This document shows positions 9,046 to 18,329 of a stretch of 64,000 nucleotides of DNA, one piece after another. The translations under genes and the position numbers were made by a program. The stretch is from Cohnella silvisoli (GTDB taxonomy: Bacteria; Bacillota; Bacilli; Paenibacillales; Paenibacillaceae). Where the stretch lies: the NCBI RefSeq assembly GCF_021190915.1, contig NZ_JAIOAP010000002.1:666983-730982 (forward strand), in the 5' to 3' direction. Numbering within the stretch: position 1 is the first letter of the stretch; every line of letters begins with the position of its first letter. The notes under the pieces were generated by a model. The model searched no databases. It had not been told where the DNA came from and saw only the letters and a program-made list of their open reading frames with translations.

Positions 9046-10686
9046 ATGAAAATTCTAATCGTCGAAGATGAAATCGAGATTCGCCAATCTATCGTATCCA
9101 TGCTCAGGCACAGCGGTTTCAAAGATATACGGACGGCGGAAGATGGACAGACCGCCTTGGCGCTGACGGAACAGGAACGAATCGATATCATCATTTCCGA
9201 TATCCGCATGCCGCGCATGAGCGGAATCGAACTGTTGGAGCAAATCCGCAAACAGGACAAAAATATTCTCTTCGTGCTGCTAAGCGGATATGACCTGTTT
9301 GAATATGCCCAGCATGCGATTAAGCTGGGTGCCTTCTCGTATTTGCTGAAACCGGTGCAAGCCATCGATTTGCAATCCGTGCTAGCCGATGCTCTGCAAG
9401 AAATCACCAAGAAGAGAACGCTGCAGGATCATGAAATCCGCATCCAAATTCAATTGAATCAAGGTACACTGGCGCTTCGGAAGCACTTCATCCTGGAAAT
9501 CGTCAAAGGAATGGTGACGGACGAGGTCTATGTATCCAAAAGATTAAAACAGTACGATATCCATTTCGGGACTTCTGATGCTGGTGCCTTCTGCGTTCTG
9601 ATCGCGGAGCTCGATGTTTTCTCCGGAAACGGCGGATGGAAAACGCAGGACAAGGAATTGCTCGTTTACGGTCTGGAAAATATCGCGATGGAAATTCTGA
9701 CAGAGGCAGGTTTCGCTGTTTACCTGTTCACGGCGGAGGAGGATAAAGCGGGTTTTCTTTTGCACTTCGATCCAACGGACCCGTCTGCCTGCCACAAGGA
9801 GCTAGTCGGCATTTGCGAGACAATTCAGCATGCCGTACGAGCTTATACCAAGGGGACAGTCACCATCGGTATCGGTTCTCTGGAACACGACCTTTACTCG
9901 GTCCCCCACTCATATGCTGCAGCCAAACGGGCATATGCCCAGAGAATGGTCCGGCAGCGGGGAGGTATCTATGCCTGCACTTCCGCTCCCAAGGGAAACA
10001 AAAAACCGCTTTCTCCCGATCTCAAAGCTGCGCATGTGCTTCAGGACTGTTTCGATGCGTTTAATCGCGATGCGGCGCTGCAATTCATCGTGGACAGCTA
10101 TGCCCCTTTTTATGAACCGTTCGCTTTCGAAATGGACGATTTAAGAGGGTTCAACTACCAGCTGCTCTTGATGCTTCAGAACATTTTACGGCAATTGTCG
10201 ATCGATCCTGAAACAGTTTTCGAGGATGAGTTTTTCCTATATACGCAAGTAAATGAACTCGAAAGCCTCGATGCGACCGTCTCGTGGTTTCAAGCTTTAA
10301 TCGAACGTTGTTTCGACTCCATCAGCCGGCTGTCGCTTCGCAGCACGAAGAAACTGATGGATCTTGCCAAAGCTTATATGACCAATCATTATCATTCGGA
10401 CATCAGTCTCGACCAGGTCGCCACCCATCTTCATATCAGTTCCGAATACTTGAGCCGGGAGTTCAAGAAGGAAACGGGGATTAATTTCCTCGACTATCTG
10501 ATCCAGCTGCGGATTTCCAAAGCCAAGCAATATTTGCTCGAGGGAACCCGGAAAACGAATGAAATTGCCCGGCTTGTCGGCTTTAACGACGAGAAATATT
10601 TCTCCAAAGTATTCAAGAGGCATACTGGTTTCACGCCCAGCGAATACAAATTCAGAACGATTCACAACATTCGGACGGAGGAATAA
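9046..10686 (+). CDS. YesN-type response regulator with AraC DNA-binding domain
   Basis: 546 residues; ATG behind AGGAG with 9-base spacing. Receiver domain at residues 1-120 with acidic pocket VEDE and phosphoacceptor Asp52 (IIISDIRMPRMSG). A long central region (about 130-430) of the type found in YesN proteins follows. The C-terminal AraC double helix-turn-helix is at about 440-538, with motifs ISLDQVATHLHISSEYLSRE and TNEIARLVGFNDEKYFSKVF. It is the partner of the kinase at 7237-9024 and is probably an activator of the divergent importer operon. The downstream AraC gene follows after two bases. Confidence 0.93.
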   Translation: MKILIVEDEIEIRQSIVSMLRHSGFKDIRTAEDGQTALALTEQERIDIIISDIRMPRMSGIELLEQIRKQDKNILFVLLSGYDLFEYAQHAIKLGAFSYLLKPVQAIDLQSVLADALQEITKKRTLQDHEIRIQIQLNQGTLALRKHFILEIVKGMVTDEVYVSKRLKQYDIHFGTSDAGAFCVLIAELDVFSGNGGWKTQDKELLVYGLENIAMEILTEAGFAVYLFTAEEDKAGFLLHFDPTDPSACHKELVGICETIQHAVRAYTKGTVTIGIGSLEHDLYSVPHSYAAAKRAYAQRMVRQRGGIYACTSAPKGNKKPLSPDLKAAHVLQDCFDAFNRDAALQFIVDSYAPFYEPFAFEMDDLRGFNYQLLLMLQNILRQLSIDPETVFEDEFFLYTQVNELESLDATVSWFQALIERCFDSISRLSLRSTKKLMDLAKAYMTNHYHSDISLDQVATHLHISSEYLSREFKKETGINFLDYLIQLRISKAKQYLLEGTRKTNEIARLVGFNDEKYFSKVFKRHTGFTPSEYKFRTIHNIRTEE

Positions 10687-10688
10687 GA

Positions 10689-11588
10689 ATGGGAGAAAGG
10701 GCAACGTCAGACATGCTCATTCATTTGGGAGAGTTAAGAGACCTGAAGCCGCGTGTCAATTACGCCGAACGTTCCTCCAAAACAATCGGCCATGTATGGG
10801 GACCCCGGACGATTCCGGACTGCCAATTGCTTTATGTCGTCAGCGGCGCTATCGAAATCTCGCTGGGACCCGATCAATTCGTGCTGGAATCTGGGAACTG
10901 CGCCTATTACGGATCGAACAGCCCTCATATGCTGACCATTTCCAAGGAAACGACATACTGCAGCATTCATTTTGACTGGAATACCGAGGACACCATGCCC
11001 CGACACCCTGTTCCAGGCATCGAAAACTGCTATCCCCGGGATATGTCGAGGCATCCGGTTTCATATGACATCGGCCTGGATAACGGACGGACGGTCCGCC
11101 TCCCTCATCGGTTTAAAGCTCCTTCTCTTGAACCGATTTTCGGTTCGATCGTAGTCGAATACCGAGAGCAGGATTCCGGCTACGAATTCGTTCTTAGATC
11201 GCAGATGATGGCCCTAATCGCGAGTATCGTGAGGCTGAGAATTCAGGAAGTTCCGTTTGATTCCGAACGCCGCAAAATCGCCCCCGCTTTGGAGGCGATT
11301 CGGTTAAATCCGGGCATTCATTGGTCTATCCCGCAGCTCGCGAAGATGTGTGGATACCATCCAACTTACTTCGCTGATTTATTCGGACGGTTGATCGGTC
11401 AACCACCTAAGGCGTTCCTCATGAACGAGAGAGCCAAGCAGGCGAAAAGAATGCTTCTGACGGGCGAGAAACTCGTTAACATCGCCGAAACGCTCGGCTA
11501 CGGCAGCGTCCATTACTTCTCGCACAACTTCAAAAAGATGACCGGCCTTTCTCCCTCCCAGTATCGCATGCATTCAGAGGAAAGTTAA
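10689..11588 (+). CDS. AraC-family regulator with cupin sensing domain
   Basis: 299 residues; ATG two bases after the response regulator stop, with GGAGG inside the preceding coding end, so the two are cotranscribed. The N-terminal half is a cupin-like sugar-sensing domain (QLLYVVSGAIEISLG, later SPHMLTI). The C-terminal part is an AraC double helix-turn-helix (SIPQLAKMCGYHPTYFADLF, then VNIAETLGYGSVHYFSHNF, ending GLSPSQYRMH). Having a one-component AraC regulator in the same operon as a two-component pair suggests a second input, perhaps an intracellular sugar. Converges with the GH99-like gene at 11597. Confidence 0.9.
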   Translation: MGERATSDMLIHLGELRDLKPRVNYAERSSKTIGHVWGPRTIPDCQLLYVVSGAIEISLGPDQFVLESGNCAYYGSNSPHMLTISKETTYCSIHFDWNTEDTMPRHPVPGIENCYPRDMSRHPVSYDIGLDNGRTVRLPHRFKAPSLEPIFGSIVVEYREQDSGYEFVLRSQMMALIASIVRLRIQEVPFDSERRKIAPALEAIRLNPGIHWSIPQLAKMCGYHPTYFADLFGRLIGQPPKAFLMNERAKQAKRMLLTGEKLVNIAETLGYGSVHYFSHNFKKMTGLSPSQYRMHSEES

Positions 11589-11596
11589 ACGAGAGA

Positions 11597-12727
11597 TTAC
11601 TTTGCACCGAACACATTGCGAATGGCTTCCAGGTAACCCATTCCATTGACCGTGTCCGGCTCCAGATAGCTTCCTTCCGTCCATTCGTTCCATGCGTTAA
11701 TCGTGAAGACGGGAGGATTTGTCTGACCTCGGTCAAGAAAATGCTTAACCGCGACGAGTGCTTTCTCGAATTGCTGCGGCGAATTGTTCGTAATCATCGG
11801 CATATACGGGTACCCGATATTGTCGAACTTCTCGGATTGAACCGTTCTCGGGCTCGCGTCCCACCCCATCGTGACGTTCGGGAAGTAGGGCAGCTTATAT
11901 TCCCCGGTAAATTTTTCGTAATCCTGATAGGATCGCTCAGAAATGAGCGCAAAGTCATTTTCCGGGAAACGCTCGAGCGGCTGATGGTGAATCCACACAT
12001 ACGACGTAATGCTATCGAACCCAATCTGATCGAGCACCTCGTTTACATTCTCGACTTTTTGCTCGGACGGCAATATTTGAAGCCCCCATACAACGACGTT
12101 CAGATGCAATTCTCCAAGTCCGGCAGTTCGAACGCGCTCCCTGAACTCCGCTAGAATACGCGCCGTTTCCCCGATTCCGCCGAGCCCCGAAATCAAGCTG
12201 TGAATTTCGTAAATGGATACGTATAAGCCGCCATTTACTCTCCAATAAGACGGATGCGAGAAATATCGTCGAATCATATGATCGGTAGCTTCGATGAAAG
12301 ACTTCTCGCTTACTTTCCCGATTGCTTGCGTGTTGTGGGGCGTGCTTCTTTGGGCCGGGTGGATGTCCTGCCAGTCATGATTAGCCCACATAATGGAAAA
12401 CTTCAAACGCTCGTTGTTGGGCGCATTCAGGAACCCTTCATCCAAGGCGCGTTCCAAAAAGGGGCCGTCCTCGTACCAGTACCAATCGAATATGAAGGCG
12501 GAAATGCCATGATCGGCTGCCGCATCGATTTTCCTGGCCATCACGGCCGGATCGGCTTCGTCTTCGTATCCCCATAACGGCACCTTCGGTTGGTTATGGC
12601 CGGGAAACTTGGGCTCAGCCCGCTTAACCAACTCCCATTCCGTCCAGCCTTCGCCGTGCCAGCGTTCGTTGCGGATATCCCTATGGTAATTAGGAAAATA
12701 GTAAACAGCCGTTTCATATTGAGTCAT
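11597..12727 (-). CDS. GH99-like / WbsX-type domain protein
   Basis: 376 residues with no signal peptide, thus cytoplasmic. The N-terminus AVYYFPNYHRD, the WTEWELVKRA motif and GHNQPKVPLWGY match the family annotated as glycosyltransferase WbsX or glycoside hydrolase family 99-like, which has a TIM-barrel fold. Further barrel motifs are FIFDWYWYEDGPFLE and INAWNEWTEGSYLEPD near the C-terminus, with conserved Glu residues. Family members occur in O-antigen clusters and in polysaccharide-degradation clusters. Next to a GH106-like gene, a hydrolase role is more likely here, but the substrate is not known. It starts 18 bp after the GH106-like gene, so it is in the same operon. Confidence 0.8.
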   Translation of the reverse strand: MTQYETAVYYFPNYHRDIRNERWHGEGWTEWELVKRAEPKFPGHNQPKVPLWGYEDEADPAVMARKIDAAADHGISAFIFDWYWYEDGPFLERALDEGFLNAPNNERLKFSIMWANHDWQDIHPAQRSTPHNTQAIGKVSEKSFIEATDHMIRRYFSHPSYWRVNGGLYVSIYEIHSLISGLGGIGETARILAEFRERVRTAGLGELHLNVVVWGLQILPSEQKVENVNEVLDQIGFDSITSYVWIHHQPLERFPENDFALISERSYQDYEKFTGEYKLPYFPNVTMGWDASPRTVQSEKFDNIGYPYMPMITNNSPQQFEKALVAVKHFLDRGQTNPPVFTINAWNEWTEGSYLEPDTVNGMGYLEAIRNVFGAK

Positions 12728-12745
12728 GAGCTAATTCCTACCCTT

Positions 12746-15700
12746 CTACTCAAATGTGTGTCGAACCTCTACATCGAAATCCCGGAACAAACCGTAATCA
12801 ATCAAATCATAAGCATCCGATGAAGGCGGACCGTATATCGGAGCCTTCTTCCAGTTGCCCGGCCAAGCGACATTCCTCGGTTTATCAGCATCGAAGTGCG
12901 GACCCAACAGGTTCTTGAAGCTGCCGCATACCCGTACAGCAATATCGTTGTCTTCACCAGGAAGGATGCACGCGGTGATGTCCAATCGATTATGACGTTC
13001 CATGCCGATCAACCCCGCATTTTGCCCATTAATCGTAACCGAGGCAATCGTACCGCACCAGTCGGGGAGAACGATTTCAGCGGCCCGTACCGATTGTTCT
13101 ATCTTAACTTTCTTGCAATAGGTCATCGCAGACCCATAGAACGGGTAGCCCAGTTCACCCCAAGAACCAATCTTCATCGCGCGGCTTGGACCGATCACCC
13201 ACCGTCCTTCTTCCTCTTCGACCGAAAATTCCCCCGTCACGTAAACAGGCTCGATTTCCATTAATACCGAAAACGGCTTCGCCTCAAGACGCACTATGTT
13301 TTCCCCGATTCGAACGGAAGAGCGTATGTCGGCCTCACCCATATTGTGGTCCAACCAAGAAGTGCCCGGTTCTATCGGGAGGGGCTTCCCGTTAACCGAA
13401 ATCCGGTACAGCTCGGGCCGTTCTACGATCAAAGCCATGACGGATGGAAGCGCCCCTTCGCGAATATGGAATCGGTAATCGATCGTTACTCCGGATCGGT
13501 CGTCGAACATCCGGTTGCGGTCGAGGAGTCGCCTCTTGAACTGCACAGCGTTATCCCATGGATTCGTCTCGAAGCCATGATGTTCGAAAGCGAGACGCGC
13601 GGCATTCAAAGTATTGATGTTCCGATAGGTTTTCGAACCGATAACGACATCGCAGTACAAGAGAGGCAATACGTTGCCCCGATCGGGAGTTACCGTCGTC
13701 GCGGTCACTTTCAACGCCAATTCCGATGCATTTTCCACCGCAAATGGATCAGTGCTGTTGATGGAACCGGACCCAGCCTGTTCTATGGTACCGCCATCCT
13801 TTGTCACACGAATTAACAGCGAGCCGGAACCGTTCATCCGGAACGGAATTTCCAAACGGCCGCCTGATGAGGCTTGTATTTCTGCAGGACGGATTGTTCC
13901 CGTCAGCGGGTCCCAAACCTCGGCTGTTTCGCCAGCCAGGATCAGAACATCCTCTATCGGTTCCGGCCTGCTGTTGACGAGAAAATAAACAACGCTGCCG
14001 TCGGCCCATACCCTTTGCAAGCAGCCCACACCGGCGAATTCGTTTCGACCCGAAACCCATTCCGTTCTCGGTGCGACCGATCGCCTGATTTCCGTATCAA
14101 GCTCTTCGAAGCCGGAGATGTCCAACCAGTTGTCATGCCCTAACAATTGTTGTGCGTCGAAACATTCTCCTTCCACCCGCTCCAATGTTTTGCAAAGGCT
14201 TAAAACCTTGCCTCCTTGATCCATATAATTTTGCAGAAGTTCAATCGTCCTTCGTTTCACTTGTATGACTCCCGGGGGGATGATCACCAGATCATAGGTT
14301 CGAGCGCCGACGGCAAGACCGCCGTTTACAGCCGATCCATGCCGTTCAATAATAAATTCGTCTCCCCAGTCGTAGTCCCATTGGCTGTCGCAGAGCCGCT
14401 GAGCCAGCCTTACCGTATCGGAGATTCCGCGCTTGTAAAACTCGTTATTCTCATAGTCGTGCGGAGTGAAAAGAAATGAAGACGTCGTCGTATTAAGCAG
14501 AAGAATCCGGTTGACCGTTTTTCCTTGGGAGAGCGCATACGACAAACGGCCGAAATAATCGTTCATTGCGCCGAATTCCTCCCACCAAGGCTGCCGCCAA
14601 TCGAACGACTGCGGATGATCCCGTTTGCGCGCTCCGACAATGGTAGAATAGGACAAGTGCGGATTAAGGAAATTAATTCCATGGACGAACAGCCAGTCGC
14701 CGATCCGCTTGTAATCCTCGAAGGAGGAATCCCATCCTCCGGCTCCATAGGCTTCGCACAAAACCCGTGGACGATCGAACTGGTTCGCCGCGCTGTGAGC
14801 CTCGCGAATGCCTAGCATTAACAAGGATTCGTTAGCGAGAAAATGGTCTTCTGCCGCATGTTCAGGATTAAGCAATTTAGTCATCAACATATCGATGCCC
14901 GGCCAATGCATGTATTCATACATTGACATGACTGCCGGTGACGCACGGTGGAACGGATGCGGCCAATTGTGCTCCAAGTAATGCCCGGTGTAGGCTATAC
15001 CATGCCGTTCGCACCATTCCGAAATCGGCCTTACCGAATTGTCGGTCCACAAGGTATGGATCGTACTGTAATAGTCGTACCGCACTTTTTGCGCAGCAAA
15101 AGGAAGCCCCTTCATGACCGCATCCCGGAATAGGCAGGGCAAATAATCCCGGAGATCGTAGCCGTGGCGGCGTTCGAATTCCGCAGCAAACCAGAAGCTG
15201 TACGGAAGAAATTTATCCCCTTCCTGAAACAAGTTTCCGGGAGAAATCTCCGGTTCATCCGTGAACAAGGCAGGAATCGATTTCCCGAAACGGTCGCCGA
15301 AGTGTTGTCGATATTGCTCATGTGTCGTCTGAAGAAACCTCTCGGTCACTTCCGGCCGCAGCAAATCGGCATAGGCGAACCCGCCGAGCCAACTGTTCGT
15401 TTCCGGAGTCCCCAGCTCAAAGATCCAGAAGCGGTTGCTATAACGCTCCCACTCCGATGCCGACAATAAAGTAACGTCTTGAACGACCTCCCACTCCGTC
15501 CCGTTCCCGGCAGCCTTTACGGCAAAAGCCCGGATCGGATGCCCCGGGCGGTTCAACATCGGGGACGATGCGCTTCCGTACGCTTTGGCGGCGGCAAGGT
15601 CCAATTCTATAAATTGAACGGAGTTAGCCAGACAATCCGGCAGTTCCGATGGAACGTGGCCTCCCGCGAATCCCGAAGGGTAGGAGTTCTCGTCGTAAAT

Positions 15701-15961
15701 GTATAGCTTCATTCCGAGCCGCTCCGCTTCCTTGAGCGCTTCTCCCCACAGTTCGAACCACTCGTCGGACAAATATTCAGTAATTAGCCCCGGACGGGGA
15801 TGGACGAACGCCCCTCCGAAGCCATGCCCGGCGAAATTCTGAAGCTGCTTACGGATTTGGTCAGGATTCATCTCATCGTTCCATACCCACAAGGGCGCCG
15901 GACGAAATTCGGCGGACGGCTGCTGGAACGGTTTCTTGAAGTCATAATGATTTACTGTCAT
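12746..15961 (-). CDS. GH106-like glycoside hydrolase (probable alpha-L-rhamnosidase)
   Basis: 1071 residues, no signal peptide; ATG at 15961 behind GGAGG. The N-terminal catalytic barrel carries PLWVWNDEMNPDQIRKQL, FGGAFVHPRPGL and YDENSYPSGFAGG, the pattern of GH106 enzymes. The middle has further barrel motifs (HNWPHPFHRASPAVMSMYEY, VLCEAYGAGGWDSSFEDYKR). The C-terminal part is beta-sandwich, including a galactose-binding-like region near the end. Known GH106 members remove alpha-L-rhamnose from plant or microbial polysaccharides. It lies downstream of importer cassette 2, with hairpins in between, so it may be transcribed separately with the GH99-like gene. Cytoplasmic action on imported rhamnose-containing oligosaccharides is inferred. 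Confidence 0.82.
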   Translation of the reverse strand: MTVNHYDFKKPFQQPSAEFRPAPLWVWNDEMNPDQIRKQLQNFAGHGFGGAFVHPRPGLITEYLSDEWFELWGEALKEAERLGMKLYIYDENSYPSGFAGGHVPSELPDCLANSVQFIELDLAAAKAYGSASSPMLNRPGHPIRAFAVKAAGNGTEWEVVQDVTLLSASEWERYSNRFWIFELGTPETNSWLGGFAYADLLRPEVTERFLQTTHEQYRQHFGDRFGKSIPALFTDEPEISPGNLFQEGDKFLPYSFWFAAEFERRHGYDLRDYLPCLFRDAVMKGLPFAAQKVRYDYYSTIHTLWTDNSVRPISEWCERHGIAYTGHYLEHNWPHPFHRASPAVMSMYEYMHWPGIDMLMTKLLNPEHAAEDHFLANESLLMLGIREAHSAANQFDRPRVLCEAYGAGGWDSSFEDYKRIGDWLFVHGINFLNPHLSYSTIVGARKRDHPQSFDWRQPWWEEFGAMNDYFGRLSYALSQGKTVNRILLLNTTTSSFLFTPHDYENNEFYKRGISDTVRLAQRLCDSQWDYDWGDEFIIERHGSAVNGGLAVGARTYDLVIIPPGVIQVKRRTIELLQNYMDQGGKVLSLCKTLERVEGECFDAQQLLGHDNWLDISGFEELDTEIRRSVAPRTEWVSGRNEFAGVGCLQRVWADGSVVYFLVNSRPEPIEDVLILAGETAEVWDPLTGTIRPAEIQASSGGRLEIPFRMNGSGSLLIRVTKDGGTIEQAGSGSINSTDPFAVENASELALKVTATTVTPDRGNVLPLLYCDVVIGSKTYRNINTLNAARLAFEHHGFETNPWDNAVQFKRRLLDRNRMFDDRSGVTIDYRFHIREGALPSVMALIVERPELYRISVNGKPLPIEPGTSWLDHNMGEADIRSSVRIGENIVRLEAKPFSVLMEIEPVYVTGEFSVEEEEGRWVIGPSRAMKIGSWGELGYPFYGSAMTYCKKVKIEQSVRAAEIVLPDWCGTIASVTINGQNAGLIGMERHNRLDITACILPGEDNDIAVRVCGSFKNLLGPHFDADKPRNVAWPGNWKKAPIYGPPSSDAYDLIDYGLFRDFDVEVRHTFE

Positions 15962-16088
15962 GTAAAGTCGCCTCCGGTCGGAATTACAATCTTTTACTTC
16001 TCCAACTTAACAAATCGGCCGGACGGCGTATTTGGCTTTTCCCCATCTCCTTTATACAATTTCCACAGGTTTTCTTTTAAAATGGAAT

Positions 16089-16130
16089 GAGGCTATTCCC
16101 CAAGTCTTTTAGACCTTCTGAGATAGCCTC
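16089..16130 (-). terminator. stem-loop upstream of the GH106-like gene
   Basis: GAGGCTAT ... ATAGCCTC with a smaller inner stem (GTCT/AGAC). On both strands only a moderate T run follows. It may end read-through from the aldo/keto reductase remnant or from cassette 2. Confidence 0.45.
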
Positions 16131-16186
16131 TTTCTAGCTCTATTACGTTAGAGCTCAGCCTATTTCTCTACAGGCGAAAGGTTATT

Positions 16187-16357
16187 AAGAATAATATCCT
16201 CCAGCACCAAGTTGAATTTCATCCTTATTTCCCGTTAATGCAAGGTCAATTGTTAGACAATCCGGTGCTCAAAGAAATTGCGGATAAACATGGTAAATCG
16301 GTTGCCCAAGTCATTCTGCGTCGGGTCGGCCCGGATCCGGACAACATCGATTTTTAA
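16187..16357 (+). pseudogene. aldo/keto reductase remnant with missing internal parts
   Basis: An in-frame run ending in TAA at 16355-16357 reads VEFHPYFPL, then LLDNPVLKEIADKHGKSVA, then QVILR joined directly to RVGPDPDNIDF and stop. These are recognisable late segments of an aldo/keto reductase, but the stretch normally between QVILRW and the C-terminal RVGPDPDN is gone, and the N-terminal two thirds are missing. No start codon or ribosome binding site was found. It is on the opposite strand to its neighbours, so it is probably the residue of an older gene. Confidence 0.7.
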
Positions 16358-16363
16358 TAAAAC

Positions 16364-16405
16364 AATCCCCCTTAGCTAGCCAAGAAGGCTAAGCAGAGGG
16401 GGATT
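16364..16405. terminator. bidirectional terminator after importer cassette 2
   Basis: AATCCCCC ... GGGGGATT stem with an inner TAGC/GCTA pair. T runs follow on both strands (TTTGTTTTTT on plus, GTTTTATT on minus). It ends the cassette 2 permease gene on the minus strand and the aldo/keto reductase remnant on the plus strand. Confidence 0.8.
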
Positions 16406-16418
16406 TGTTTTTTGCGGG

Positions 16419-17252
16419 TTACCCTTTTATCGCACCCGCCGTAATACCGCTAATGATGTATCTCTGGGCGAACAAATATACGATCAGCATAGGCGTTACG
16501 ATCAAGCACACCCCCGCGAAGATCAATGACCAATCGTTGAAGTACATTCCTTGGAAAGCGGATAATTTTACCGTGATCGTCGCCTTCTTGCTGTCCGACA
16601 AGTAAAGCATCGGCATAAGAAAGTCATTCCAAACCGTGAATAAATTCAAGACGATGATCGTCGTCATAGCCGGCTTCAGCAAGGGGAGAACAATGCGGAA
16701 GAACGTGGAATACACGCCGCTTCCGTCAATGCTGGCCGCTTCTTCCAGCTCCTTCGGCACCCCTTTGACGAAGCCGCTCAGCACGAATACCGAGAACGGG
16801 GTTAGCGAGCCGAGATAAATGAAGATAACGCCTTGATACGTATTGATCAGATCAAGCGCCGTCAACACTTTGTACAGCGGGATCATGGCCATCTGGAACG
16901 GAACGATCATTCCCGCGATGAAGAGCAAATACACCCCGTTGTACAACCGGTTATTTTTACGGGAAATCGCGTAAGCGGCCATAGAAGCCATAATAACTAC
17001 GCAAGCGACGGACACGAAAGCGATCAAAGACGTATTCAGCAGCGATCGGCCATAGTTCATCGTACGCAGCGCCTTTGCGAACGATTCCGTCGTCCAATGT
17101 TCGGGAAAGCCGAACGGGCGAAGAGCCAGTTCGCTTTTGGTTTTGACCGACGATAGGAATACGAGGAGGATTGGGTAGATGAACAGAATGCAACTGCACC
17201 ATAAAAGCAACTTGCCGATATAGCCGCCAAGAGGCGATACGCGGGTTAACAT
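16419..17252 (-). CDS. CUT1 sugar ABC transporter permease (MalG type), cassette 2
   Basis: 277 residues with six hydrophobic segments. The EAA loop is at about residues 164-185 (ELEEAASIDGSGVYSTFF) and the protein ends ITAGAIKG, as expected for a MalG-type subunit. Its first base coincides with the last base of the MalF-type gene (17252), so the two are coupled. It is the last gene of cassette 2, followed by a strong terminator. No ATPase gene is present in the cassette. Confidence 0.92.
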   Translation of the reverse strand: MLTRVSPLGGYIGKLLLWCSCILFIYPILLVFLSSVKTKSELALRPFGFPEHWTTESFAKALRTMNYGRSLLNTSLIAFVSVACVVIMASMAAYAISRKNNRLYNGVYLLFIAGMIVPFQMAMIPLYKVLTALDLINTYQGVIFIYLGSLTPFSVFVLSGFVKGVPKELEEAASIDGSGVYSTFFRIVLPLLKPAMTTIIVLNLFTVWNDFLMPMLYLSDSKKATITVKLSAFQGMYFNDWSLIFAGVCLIVTPMLIVYLFAQRYIISGITAGAIKG

Positions 17253-18142
17253 TATAGCTCCACCTCTCTTCTGCGAAGAAAAGTGACCATAACGGTCGTT
17301 AACGCAAGGATGCTCACGAACAATGTCACCGACAACGCCGAGCCGTAACCCCAGCGAACGCCGTTTCCGAACCCGAGATGATAGATCATCGTGGCAATCG
17401 ACTCGGTCGAATATCCCGGACCGCCCCCGGTTAACGCGAAGATCTGGTTAAAGAGCTGCAAGTCGCCGATCAGGCAAAGAATTACGTTTATCGTGAAGGC
17501 CGGAGCGATAAGCGGAAAGGTAATATTCCAGAACCTTCGCCATCCGATCGCACCGTCCAAATCTCCGCATTCATACAAATCTTTCGGAATCCCTTGCAGT
17601 CCGGCGATAAAGATGACCATGGAATAACCGAGGCACTGCCATACCGTCACGAGAACGATCATCCAACGGGCAAGGCTGGGTTCGCTGAGCCATCCTTGCT
17701 TAAGCTCCCCGAGATGTAACGCGTCCAAAACGTTATTGACGATTCCGATGTTCGGCTCGAGAATAAATCCCCATACGTAACCGATCAGCAAGGTACTGAA
17801 AATGTAAGGCATGAAAATCATCGTCCGCATCGCGTTTACGCCTCTGAACTTACGGACGAGAAGCAATGCCGCAAGCAAGCCGATTCCGTTCTGAAGGACG
17901 GTAATTCCTACCGTATAGAGCAGCGTATTGCGGAAGGAGGCCACGATCATCCGGTCATTCAGCATCTCTCTATAATTGTCCAATCCGATGAAACGGCTCT
18001 TCACTCCGTCCCAATCCGTCAAGGAATAATAGCCGGAGCTTAGCGTCGGAAGCAAATAAAACGCCAAGTAAAACATTAATGCAGGAACCAGAAAGGATGC
18101 CCACTTCAGTTCTGCCTTGAGTTTCCTTCGTTTTCTCTCCAT
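17252..18142 (-). CDS. CUT1 sugar ABC transporter permease (MalF type), cassette 2
   Basis: 296 residues; a basic N-terminus (MERKRRKLKAELKW) is followed by six membrane segments. The EAA loop, at about residues 186-208, reads DLYECGDLDGAIGWRRFW, so the usual EAA is replaced by ECG and the loop Gly is shifted. MalF-type subunits tolerate such changes, but it is worth noting for a partner of a shared ATPase. The ribosome binding site is AAAGGA. It lies between the binding-protein gene and the MalG-type gene. Confidence 0.92.
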   Translation of the reverse strand: MERKRRKLKAELKWASFLVPALMFYLAFYLLPTLSSGYYSLTDWDGVKSRFIGLDNYREMLNDRMIVASFRNTLLYTVGITVLQNGIGLLAALLLVRKFRGVNAMRTMIFMPYIFSTLLIGYVWGFILEPNIGIVNNVLDALHLGELKQGWLSEPSLARWMIVLVTVWQCLGYSMVIFIAGLQGIPKDLYECGDLDGAIGWRRFWNITFPLIAPAFTINVILCLIGDLQLFNQIFALTGGGPGYSTESIATMIYHLGFGNGVRWGYGSALSVTLFVSILALTTVMVTFLRRREVEL

Positions 18143-18270
18143 GCCGTGTTGTCCTTTCCACCCAAAATGGCAGGGGCTATTTCATAAGTCGTATAAGTTC
18201 AAGGCCAAAATAGTGCCTTCATCGAGCCAGACTAGGTGCATAAGAAGCACGAGTCGCATTTCAAAGATTC

Positions 18271-18314
18271 AGGGGCTGCCCCGCTGGTCTTCTCAGACCT
18301 TATGGACAGCCCCT
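18271..18314 (-). terminator. intercistronic hairpin, cassette 2
   Basis: AGGGGCTG ... CAGCCCCT with an inner GGTCT/AGACC hairpin, 16 bp after the binding-protein stop codon and before the permease genes. It parallels the hairpin at 5620-5659 in cassette 1 and probably sets the binding-protein to permease ratio. Confidence 0.65.
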
Positions 18315-18329
18315 TCCTTCTAATCGTCA

